42,268 nucleotides of DNA from JAPLMW01 sp964619675 (GTDB lineage: Bacteria; Planctomycetota; Phycisphaerae; Sedimentisphaerales; UBA12454). The notes below the pieces were generated by a model. The model did not search any database and was not told the DNA's origin. It saw only the letters and a list, made by a program, of their open reading frames with translations. The DNA is taken from positions 1 through 42,268 of the forward strand of contig CAZUEO010000020.1 of NCBI GenBank assembly GCA_964619675.1, in the 5' to 3' direction. Numbering within the stretch: the stretch's first letter is position 1; every line of letters starts with the position of its first letter. A program made the translations under genes and the position numbers. This document shows, piece by piece, positions 33,392 through 40,054 of the stretch.

Positions 33392-35425
33392 TTATGCGCT
33401 AATTTTTCTTTGTCCCTGTGCAATTTCATTTTTCTGTTTTTCGCCTTTCGCTAATTCCGTCGCAACCTCAATATGTATCTGGTCGATTGCGCATTTATCC
33501 TTGCACTCCCGTAAAATCGCGTTTATCACTTTTCTCGTCTGCGATACCACTCTCGATACTACCGGATTCTTTTCAAAAAATCCGCTGTATGGCTTAAGCT
33601 CCGCTTGTTTGTCATATTCTTTCTTGCCGTATCCGCATTTTTCCTTTGCATCCTTGAAAAGCAGCCGTTCGTTGTTGTCCATATACTTCAATAGATTACT
33701 CAGGGCCTCTTTTGAAAAATTCGCAAGTCCGCTCATATCGATAGTCAGGACTGCATCTATAATACTCTGGTCTTTTATGCCGTTTTTTTGCAGATAGTCT
33801 TGTCTGGTCTTATTGCTTTTGCAGTAAGTCAGTGCTTCTGCGAATATATCAAGTTTATTGAAGTCATTTTTAATTTGCTCCCACTTGCCGTCAGTTTTTT
33901 CTAATGTGTTCTTGATTTTATGATAACCCACAAGTTTGACGAAGGTATCTTTCTTTTCGAATTGTTTGATATATTCCGCTTGGCCGCCTAATTCTTCTTC
34001 TGACTTTGTGTAGTTTTTTTCAAATTTCTGAAATCTGAAGTTTGAGATTTTAAATTCAGGATTGCTTTGCAGTTCTTTTCTGATGTCTGAATAATACAGG
34101 GTTAGATGGTTATAATTTGGCTCGCATCTTTTTCTAAATATATCTTTTATTTCCTCGTCCAATGTCCTTATTTCGCCCGTATCGAGGTCAATGATAGGGA
34201 TTTTATGATTCTCGTCGAATTGCGGCTGGCCGTTTTTTACTTCGCATTTTATTTTTTTATCGTATTCAGGATTTTTCTCGGAGTATGAACAAAGATTAAA
34301 AGTCAAGTGTGGTTTATCCTGTAGTTCTAACTCATTCCTAATTTGTGAAAAATTTACATCGGCATTTTTGTATGCAAGTGCGATCATCTTTTTTCTCTGG
34401 TCGTCATCTAAAGGCAGCAGACCGTTTTTATTTTGTCCGTCTCTCAGCACCAAAATATTTAATCTGTTGAACAGAGTAAATCTTTCGCTTGTATAACTTT
34501 CTTTCGGCGCACACTTCTCTCCGGGAACAAATTCGCAGTCGCTCATCATGTTCCACATTTTATTTTCATCAATTCCCTCTTCTTTCATCAAAATTTCGTC
34601 TATATACCTTTGTGCCAATTCCGACTTTGCTTTTGGGTTGCCGAAATTCTGCTGCTCTTTAAAAATTTCCACAATCTCATCTCGCAGCAGTTCTCTGTGT
34701 ATAGAATGTTCATATTTATCAGGTGCGTTTCTTTTTCTGTTACTGCCTTTTTCATTTGTCTGCTTGAATCTTTCATAAAATAACGCCCCTATGGTTTTAT
34801 ATTTGCTTTCCCTTAATAATTTTTGAATTTTGTATAATCCTTTTTTAACTTCGCCTTTTACTTTTTCTTTTTGACTTTCATCCTTCCCCCTTTTTTTGTT
34901 TTTCTTTAATTCTTTTTCATCTTCTTCAGGTAGAAATTCCGCTTTCGTATGAAAATATGCCCCCCGGTGTTTTGCGATGTGATAGAGTACTCTAAATAGT
35001 TCGGTGTCGGATAATTTTCTTTCAAGTGCCTCTTTTCTTATCCGCCATATATCCCATTTCTCTTTTTTGCTATCGCCTTTTCTGGGCTTTAATATGTTGT
35101 CCCTGTCAAAATCATCAGCGATAAGCTGAGATTCTTTGGCGAGTTTGATAAGGTTTTTTAACCTTTTAACTTTTCGCTTTATTCTCCATCGGTTTCTTCT
35201 TGCCGAGCCGCGTATAAGTGCTAGGCTCTTTCCATCCTTATTTTGCGGAGTCTGAAAAGTTCTTACGCCGGTTTTTATAATTTCCCCGCCGACAATCTTG
35301 TGTTTAATATATGGTTCTCCATCTGGCGTTTCAGATTGATATGGCTCTTCTTGAAGTTTAACCAATCCATAACCAACGGAGGATATTCCCACGTCTAATC
35401 CTAAAACAATCCTTTCGTTGTCCAC
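33392..35425 (-). CDS. cas9: Cas9, C-terminally truncated after RuvC-II
   Basis: This 677-residue protein starts with GTG (GAGGTG ribosome site). RuvC-I is GLDVGISSVGYGLV (Asp11), the Arg-rich bridge helix is RGSARRNRWRIKRKVKRLK, and YHIAKHRGAYF and a long REC lobe follow. RuvC-II is IHIEVATELAKGEK (Glu about 653). The frame then stops 20 residues later. HNH, RuvC-III (HHAxDA-type motif), wedge and PAM-interacting domains are missing and are not found in any frame downstream; intact type II-C Cas9 has about 1000-1100 residues. The RuvC site lacks its third element, so DNA cutting is not expected. No cas1, cas2 or CRISPR array is in the window. A dispersed repeat begins 22 bases after the stop. 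It is either a pseudogene with a still-open frame or a repurposed RNA-binding half-Cas9. Confidence 0.9.
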   Translation of the reverse strand: MDNERIVLGLDVGISSVGYGLVKLQEEPYQSETPDGEPYIKHKIVGGEIIKTGVRTFQTPQNKDGKSLALIRGSARRNRWRIKRKVKRLKNLIKLAKESQLIADDFDRDNILKPRKGDSKKEKWDIWRIRKEALERKLSDTELFRVLYHIAKHRGAYFHTKAEFLPEEDEKELKKNKKRGKDESQKEKVKGEVKKGLYKIQKLLRESKYKTIGALFYERFKQTNEKGSNRKRNAPDKYEHSIHRELLRDEIVEIFKEQQNFGNPKAKSELAQRYIDEILMKEEGIDENKMWNMMSDCEFVPGEKCAPKESYTSERFTLFNRLNILVLRDGQNKNGLLPLDDDQRKKMIALAYKNADVNFSQIRNELELQDKPHLTFNLCSYSEKNPEYDKKIKCEVKNGQPQFDENHKIPIIDLDTGEIRTLDEEIKDIFRKRCEPNYNHLTLYYSDIRKELQSNPEFKISNFRFQKFEKNYTKSEEELGGQAEYIKQFEKKDTFVKLVGYHKIKNTLEKTDGKWEQIKNDFNKLDIFAEALTYCKSNKTRQDYLQKNGIKDQSIIDAVLTIDMSGLANFSKEALSNLLKYMDNNERLLFKDAKEKCGYGKKEYDKQAELKPYSGFFEKNPVVSRVVSQTRKVINAILRECKDKCAIDQIHIEVATELAKGEKQKNEIAQGQRKISA

Positions 35426-35454
35426 TTTTCACCTCGAATTTTTTTATTTTTTCC

Positions 35455-35483
35455 TTGATATTTTTAACTGGTTATTTTATCCT
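35455..35483 (+). promoter_or_regulatory. Weak candidate promoter of the tracrRNA-like RNA
   Basis: TTGATA (35455-35460) and TATCCT (35478-35483) are spaced by 17 bases. Transcription would begin about 35490, at the base of the structured RNA. The -10 is poor, so confidence is limited. Confidence 0.4.
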
Positions 35484-35602
35484 CTCTTTCGAGAGCAAGT
35501 TATAATAATCTTCTTAGAAATAAGAAGGCGCGGAGTTCTGTCTTTGACATCTCCTCATATTATAACTATTAAGGAACGATTAAATTTAATCGTTCCTTTT
35601 TT
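35484..35602 (+). ncRNA. Structured RNA with terminator, tracrRNA-like, divergent from cas9
   Basis: Sequence pairings are clear. A small CTCT-TTCG-AGAG hairpin lies at 35484-35495. A 10-bp perfect stem joins AGTTATAATA (35498-35507) to TATTATAACT (35558-35567). Inside that stem are a 7-bp hairpin with GAAA loop (CTTCTTA/TAAGAAG, 35510-35527) and a hairpin GGAG/CTCC with inner TGTC/GACA (35532-35554). A 12-bp terminator stem (35571-35598) ends in T6. The place next to cas9, the size of about 110 bases, the TATTATAAC-TATTAAGG segment and the terminator all fit a type II-C tracrRNA. GTTATAATA would be the expected start of a matching CRISPR repeat. No array is present to prove it; another cis-regulatory RNA is possible. 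Confidence 0.6.
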
Positions 35603-35942
35603 GTTTTAGTCTTTGCCATTAAACAAATTGTCAGCCTCTTAAGCATAATTTTTGTATTTTCTCTCTGTGAATTATCCGCCGGAATACTACCAAAAAACAC
35701 CCGACTTGTCCAGAAAAAAATAACTGCTTTTACTGCTCTACTGTTCTCCTGTTCAAATGGTCCCTTTTTCACTTGCTCTATGACGGCCTAGACAGCGATG
35801 TTAATTCGTTGTATAGGAAAGCTTATCTGCATAAGGTAGAGGCTTTTTCTTGGGGGCTTTAGGTTTGCTGGCGGTTTTGTATTTAGCGGATTAGAACGTG
35901 CCAAAACTGACATTGATGGTTTTCTTTAACGGTAATCTTATA
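35603..35942. other. Intergenic region, no gene supported
   Basis: No recognisable gene lies between the structured RNA and the tRNA promoter. No remains of cas1, cas2, csn2 or repeat-spacer units were seen. A 67-codon minus-strand frame at 35569-35772 is rejected because it runs through the RNA terminator. Confidence 0.5.
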
Positions 35943-35971
35943 TTGACATTTATTCTGTACTCAGCTACGAT
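35943..35971 (+). promoter_or_regulatory. Promoter of tRNA-Leu
   Basis: A perfect TTGACA (35943-35948) is followed after 17 bases by TACGAT (35966-35971). The leader then holds a perfect 16-bp palindrome (35996-36011) inside an outer CTGCGA/TCGCAG pairing, probably a processing stem before the tRNA. Confidence 0.6.
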
Positions 35972-36029
35972 AACAGTAATTATATATGTTGTCCTGCGAA
36001 GCGCGCTTCGCAAAGCGTCGCAGGCATTT

Positions 36030-36113
<84 letters not shown>

Positions 36114-36160
36114 AATATGGTTTTTCGCTTCCGCTAAATATGGTTTGACAGGAGCGTTCG

Positions 36161-36949
36161 TTGGCTGCGAGAAGAATCCAAGCAGTAATTTTCGATGTCG
36201 GCGAGACATTGCTGAATTTCGGCAAAGTCGATGCAATAGCACTGTTCAAAGAAGGCGGGAAACTCGCATATAACTTCCTCAAAAAACTCGACCAGCCTGC
36301 CGATTCGCTAAACCTTTTCCTGCTTAAACATTTGTGGATGATTCGTATCTTTAGAGTCTGGTCATACATAAAAGGCAGAGATTTCGATTCGCTCAAACTG
36401 CTGAAAAAAATCGAACGGAAAAGAGGCGTTAAACTAACCGAACAACAATGGGAAAACTTCGGCTGGTGCTGGTACGAACCCCTGAGCAAAATCGCTACTG
36501 TCGAGCCGGATTTGAGACAAACGCTCGATAAACTGAAACAAATAGGCGTCAAATTAGGCATACTCTCAAATACCTTCGTCAACGCAGCAACGCTCGAAAG
36601 ACACCTTGCACAGCTCGGATTATTAGACTACTTTACTACCAGGCTATATTCGTACCAGTTCAACTTCCGCAAACCAGACAGCAGAATCTTCATAGAAGCG
36701 GCAAAACAAATGAACTGCCCACTGCAAAATACACTCTTCGTCGGCGACAGGCTCGATATAGATATAACCGGGGCACTTGCGGCAAATATGCTCGCAGTAA
36801 TGAAAAAAGCATATACAAATGCAGGCAAAAAAACGCCCGAAAATGTGATAAAAATCGAACGGCTGGCAGAACTGCCCGGAATCGTGGAAGAAATAAATCG
36901 AGCAGAATACAGAACTCAGAGTGCAGAAGTAAGGAACATCGAACGCTGA
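36161..36949 (+). CDS. HAD-superfamily hydrolase
   Basis: This 262-residue HAD hydrolase begins at TTG, with AGGAG (36150-36154) 6 bases upstream. Motif I is VIFDVGETLLNF: the nucleophile Asp is kept but the usual second Asp is Gly, as in several HAD-IA proteins annotated as hydrolases of unknown substrate. Motif II is GILSNT, motif III the Lys in FRKPDSRIF, and motif IV FVGDRLDIDITGA. A helical cap lies at about 25-100, with LFLLKHLWMIRIFRVW. It is a likely small-molecule phosphatase, though loss of the general acid Asp may lower phosphatase activity. It follows tRNA-Leu by 47 bases. Confidence 0.88.
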   Translation: MAARRIQAVIFDVGETLLNFGKVDAIALFKEGGKLAYNFLKKLDQPADSLNLFLLKHLWMIRIFRVWSYIKGRDFDSLKLLKKIERKRGVKLTEQQWENFGWCWYEPLSKIATVEPDLRQTLDKLKQIGVKLGILSNTFVNAATLERHLAQLGLLDYFTTRLYSYQFNFRKPDSRIFIEAAKQMNCPLQNTLFVGDRLDIDITGALAANMLAVMKKAYTNAGKKTPENVIKIERLAELPGIVEEINRAEYRTQSAEVRNIER

Positions 36950-36979
36950 ACATCCAATGACCGTAAATCGGTTGCGCTG

Positions 36980-36996
36980 CTCGTTACGGCTGACGT
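36980..36996 (+). repeat. Short copy of the ACGGTTRCGGTT repeat family
   Basis: CTCGTTACGGCTGACGT is the exact reverse complement of 33330-33346. The surrounding bases (CGGTTGCG, GCGGTTAGCG) belong to the same degenerate family. The following gap up to 37230 also contains a low-complexity stretch of GAAGATTGTAGATTGAAGATT type, and no gene. Confidence 0.55.
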
Positions 36997-37245
36997 CTTG
37001 CGGTTAGCGTAAGGATATAGAATCCAGTAGACAGAAGAAAAGTTATCAGCAATTCAGTTATCGGTTATCAGTTAAAATAAAATTAAAAATCAAAAATTGG
37101 GGCGAAAAAAGGTAGTTGATAACTATCAAGCAAAGAGGGAGAGAGCAGCAGAATTGAAGAATGAAGATTGTAGATTGAAGATTTGCGGAGCCGTCTGCGG
37201 CGGGGAAGCGGGCGGTTTTAAAAACGGCTGTTTTTGGAGGAAAAT

Positions 37246-37770
37246 ATGAGTGTAAAGTTTGAATTTGTCTTGTCTGATGAATGGCTGGCATCGGCTATTG
37301 CCGTGCGCTTGAAGTATCGGTCGAGATTTCATATCGAAAAACCAGTTAAAATAGTCGCATCGTTTATTCTGGCCATAATGGCAATAATGCTTTTTTTCGC
37401 AACACCCGCTTTGGGAGTTAAAGTGTTTTTAACGGGAGCGTTCTTTATAGCCCTGATTTTTGTAATGTTCAACGCCCATAAAGTTGACTATTGGTTAGCT
37501 AAACGCCGATTTAAAAAGTCCCCTTTTAGAAATGAACGCTGCACTGTCAGCCTGTCAGAGGATGGGCTTCTTGAGATAACCGGAAAAAGCGAACACAAAT
37601 TAAAATGGAGCACCTTCGTTAAGGCTTTTCGAGCTGACGATGATTTTATGCTCCTGCAATACGACAAACAAATTATATGGCTGCCGAAGAAGGCTTTAAT
37701 TGAGGGAACTGTTGAAGAGGCGGAGTCAATAATCAAAAGCCATGTCGGGAATTATGAAATAAAAAAATGA
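37246..37770 (+). CDS. YcxB-like membrane protein
   Basis: This 174-residue protein has two adjacent membrane helices (IVASFILAIMAIMLFFATPAL and VFLTGAFFIALIFVMF) and a C-terminal soluble domain of YcxB type: RCTVSLSEDGLLEITGKSEH, KLKWSTFVKAFRADDDFMLL, IIWLPKKALIEG. The YcxB family is of unknown function and is frequent as single genes in many bacteria. GGAGG (37236-37240) lies 5 bases before the ATG at 37246, so this start is better than the in-frame TTG at 37234. It is isolated between two repeat-filled gaps. Confidence 0.72.
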   Translation: MSVKFEFVLSDEWLASAIAVRLKYRSRFHIEKPVKIVASFILAIMAIMLFFATPALGVKVFLTGAFFIALIFVMFNAHKVDYWLAKRRFKKSPFRNERCTVSLSEDGLLEITGKSEHKLKWSTFVKAFRADDDFMLLQYDKQIIWLPKKALIEGTVEEAESIIKSHVGNYEIKK

Positions 37771-37924
37771 GACTATTGCTCATATATATCGTGCAGGCAG
37801 TCAAGAAATAATTAAAAAATATTTTATAGCCACTAAGGCACAAAGGCACGAAGATGATTAGTCGCTAGTCGCTGGTCGTTAGTTGCAGGAGCCCGACTTC
37901 GCACATTTGTGCTACGAGGGGCAG

Positions 37925-38217
37925 GCCGCCTGCGGCAGACTAAAGAAAAATGCAGTTGCCGCCGAGGGCTGCGATGACCCCGATGAGATAGCTACGGCAT
38001 CTCACAGGGCAAGGGAACAGGCAGTATTACGCAGTCCCTGAGGGACGGAGTAAAATAAAGAGAATCCCGAACCGCAGGCGGCAACTGGATTCATTATTGC
38101 GGATAAATTTTGTCGTTGACCCCGCACCTTCCGTTAATTAAAAATAGAATATTCGAAGGTGCGGGATTGCATTTGAAAAGAAAAGGAGATAGAATTTTGT
38201 TTTAAAAGAATACAGAA
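37925..38217 (+). repeat. Right copy of the large inverted repeat, with palindromic insertions
   Basis: This copy is inverted relative to 32803-33003 (52 of 53 identical in the core). Compared with that copy it carries two extra segments: about 37 bases at 37978-38013, which contain a TGAGAT...ATCTCA hairpin, and about 50 bases at 38119-38171 holding the GACCCCGCACC palindromic element. The similarity stops about 15 bases before the next gene. It continues weakly upstream at 37828-37853. Confidence 0.85.
38121..38165. repeat. GACCCCGCACC palindromic element, complete copy 1
   Basis: CCCGCACCTTC (38121-38131) and GAAGGTGCGGG (38155-38165) form a perfect 11-bp inverted repeat around 23 AT-rich bases. 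It interrupts the right repeat arm at the point where the left arm reads straight through (GTCGTTG / TTTGAAAAG). Confidence 0.75.
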
Positions 38218-38232
38218 AACAAAACAATAAAA

Positions 38233-38619
38233 ATGATTAATTCACTTGAGCATTGTTTAAAGAAAATTGATTTAAGTTTGTGTGGGCGAGGCAACAGGAA
38301 TAAAGGAACAGAACTGCTTGCTTCATCAATAGAAAACTTCGCCTGTGAACAGATGTGTGAATGTGAGAAAGAAGTATTTTTAGGCTTAAGAAGAAAAACA
38401 GATGGGTATAAGGGGCTTATAGATATAATAATTAAAAGCCCAAATGAAAAGCAGTATGCAATAGAAATTGACAGCAGCAATAAAAAGTGGTCGCTGGAAA
38501 AACTTCTTCATGCCCAAAAAACAGGTTATGTGCCAATCTGGGTTCGCTGGTGTGCTAAAATAAATATTCAAATACCCACCGTTATAAATTTGATAGATTT
38601 AACAAATATGCAGAGATGA
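38233..38619 (+). CDS. Small hypothetical protein, PD-(D/E)XK-like
   Basis: This 128-residue protein has no firm family. The central part, GLIDIIIKSPNEKQYAIEIDSSNKKWSLEKL, has the spacing of a PD-(D/E)XK nuclease core: an Asp on a first strand, then E-x-D on the next strand, where Asp replaces the usual Lys, followed by a helix with Lys. The end (GYVPIWVRWCAKINIQIP) is a strand-rich tail as in restriction-like folds. The gene is coupled to the next one (4-base gap), and its upstream leader is the right repeat arm. A nuclease or DNA-end sensor role is an inference. Confidence 0.6.
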   Translation: MINSLEHCLKKIDLSLCGRGNRNKGTELLASSIENFACEQMCECEKEVFLGLRRKTDGYKGLIDIIIKSPNEKQYAIEIDSSNKKWSLEKLLHAQKTGYVPIWVRWCAKINIQIPTVINLIDLTNMQR

Positions 38620-38623
38620 AAAA

Positions 38624-39748
38624 ATGAGCGATAAAAATAAAACAAACCAAAATGATGAACAGCCGAGAAGATTCGATCAACAGCAATACAAACTGCTCAA
38701 AAAATGCTCAAATAAAAAAGACATTACGAAATGGAACAAATGGCGAGAAAAGAATAAGGGGGTAGATATCTTTCTTGAAGGAGCAATTTTTCCAAGAGAG
38801 GTTTGTTTAAAAGGTGCGAATCTTGTTTATGCAAAGCTTAAAGATGCGAGCTTCGAAAAAGCTAATCTTGAGGGAGCAGACCTCCGGTTATCTGATTTGG
38901 AAAACGTGAATTTTTTCGGTGCTAATTTGAAAAGTGCTAAATTAGTTTCCTCCAATATGAAAGGAATAAAATTAAGTATGGCTAATCTTAAAGGCGCAGC
39001 AATATGGAGTGCCGATTTAGAAAATGCATTACTCGACATCGCACATCTTGAGAATACAAATTTTAGTCATGCTTATATGCGATTGATGGAAATTTTAGCA
39101 AGAGATTTTNNNNNNNNNNTGAAAGGTGCTTGTTTTGATGAGAGTTATCTGCAAGATTCGGATTTTGAGTTGGCTATCATTGATGGTGAAACATCCATCT
39201 GGAAATGTGCGGTCAACCGATATACAAATTTCAGTGGTGTCGGACTGGACAGTATTAGAATTGACCCCGCTACAAAACAGCTATTGAAATATAATATAAG
39301 ACGGATGAATTGGGAGGATTGGTATAAAGAGCATAAGATATTAAAATGGCCGGTATGGTTGTTTTGGCAGATGAGTGATTATGGGATATCAACATTGAGA
39401 ATAATCGCGTGGTTTTTCGGATTGGCTCTTATTTTTGCAGTTATCTATCGGCTTTGGCCGGGGCTTGTTATAGTAAGAGGCGGGGCCGACCATTTGAGAG
39501 ATTTTGTTCATGCCTTGTATTTTTCGGTAGTAACGATGACGACTTTAGGATTTGGTGATATAGCAGGCAATCCTGACAGCCATTGGGGGCAGATACTTTT
39601 GATGATACAGGTAATTTTGGGATATGTGCTGTTAGGCGCATTGATTACAAGGCTGGCGGTATTATTTACAGGAGAAGGGCCGGCAGGAAAATTTGCGGAC
39701 GAAAAGAAAAATAAAAGTGTTGATAATGGCAATGACGAGATTTCCTGA
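38624..39748 (+). CDS. Pentapeptide-repeat protein with C-terminal ion channel
   Basis: This is a protein of about 374 residues, with 4 residues hidden by an N gap. Residues 50-190 are pentapeptide repeats of the A(D/N)LxX type (CLKGANLVYAKLKDASFEKA, ANLEGADLRLSDLENVNFFG) that form a right-handed beta-helix. Residues 240-360 are a two-helix ion channel: WFFGLALIFAVIYRLWPGL, a pore loop with filter TMTTLGFGDIAG (the TVGYGD-like potassium channel motif), and a last helix (LLMIQVILGYVLLGALITRL). It would gate ion flux in response to what the repeat domain or its partner binds. It is coupled to the small nuclease-like gene. Confidence 0.85.
   Translation: MSDKNKTNQNDEQPRRFDQQQYKLLKKCSNKKDITKWNKWREKNKGVDIFLEGAIFPREVCLKGANLVYAKLKDASFEKANLEGADLRLSDLENVNFFGANLKSAKLVSSNMKGIKLSMANLKGAAIWSADLENALLDIAHLENTNFSHAYMRLMEILARDFXXXXKGACFDESYLQDSDFELAIIDGETSIWKCAVNRYTNFSGVGLDSIRIDPATKQLLKYNIRRMNWEDWYKEHKILKWPVWLFWQMSDYGISTLRIIAWFFGLALIFAVIYRLWPGLVIVRGGADHLRDFVHALYFSVVTMTTLGFGDIAGNPDSHWGQILLMIQVILGYVLLGALITRLAVLFTGEGPAGKFADEKKNKSVDNGNDEIS
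39110..39119. other. Assembly gap (10 Ns) inside the channel gene
   Basis: Ten unknown bases interrupt the pentapeptide-repeat region. The frame on both sides agrees if the length is right, but a scaffold gap of unknown size in a repeat-coding region may hide more repeats. Confidence 0.95.
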
Positions 39749-39851
39749 CAAGTTAAGGGAATAAATAATTTGAATCCCCCCGTCTTCACAAGAAAGCATT
39801 CTCAAGTAAGAGCGACACCCCCCGATTGGAGGGGGAGAATAGAGAATCGAC

Positions 39852-39913
39852 CCCGCACCAATTCATTATATCGTAGCGATAATAGGCATAATTGAATAGT
39901 AAATTGGTGCGGG
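39852..39913. repeat. GACCCCGCACC palindromic element, complete copy 2
   Basis: CCCGCACCAATT (39852-39863) and AATTGGTGCGGG (39902-39913) form a perfect 12-bp inverted repeat. The 38-base centre contains a smaller TATCG-TAG-CGATA hairpin. It lies about 100 bases after the channel gene stop. Confidence 0.75.
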
Positions 39914-39982
39914 ACGGGCGGGGCTAACCTAACAGTTGCAAATTGTTGCGAAAAGGGGTATTATAAACGCGAAATGAAATGG

Positions 39983-40002
39983 ATTCCCGCCTGCGCGGGA
40001 AT
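39983..40002. repeat. ATTCCCGC...GCGGGAAT hairpin repeat
   Basis: An 8-bp stem with a CTGC loop, followed by TGACAG. This matches a short intergenic repeat type seen in many bacteria. It lies 52 bases before thrC. Confidence 0.55.
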
Positions 40003-40054
40003 GACAGAAAACCCCCAACATAAAGTTAGGGGCTTAAGGATTACGGAGTATTGA

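Noticed and set aside
33392..35425. IscB or other compact Cas9 ancestor instead of Cas9
   Set aside because: The distance from bridge helix to RuvC-II is about 550 residues, with a full REC lobe. IscB has no such lobe, so this is a cut-off Cas9.
35569..35772. 67-codon minus-strand frame beside the structured RNA
   Set aside because: It reads through the RNA's terminator hairpin and poly-A/T runs, and there is no recognisable family.
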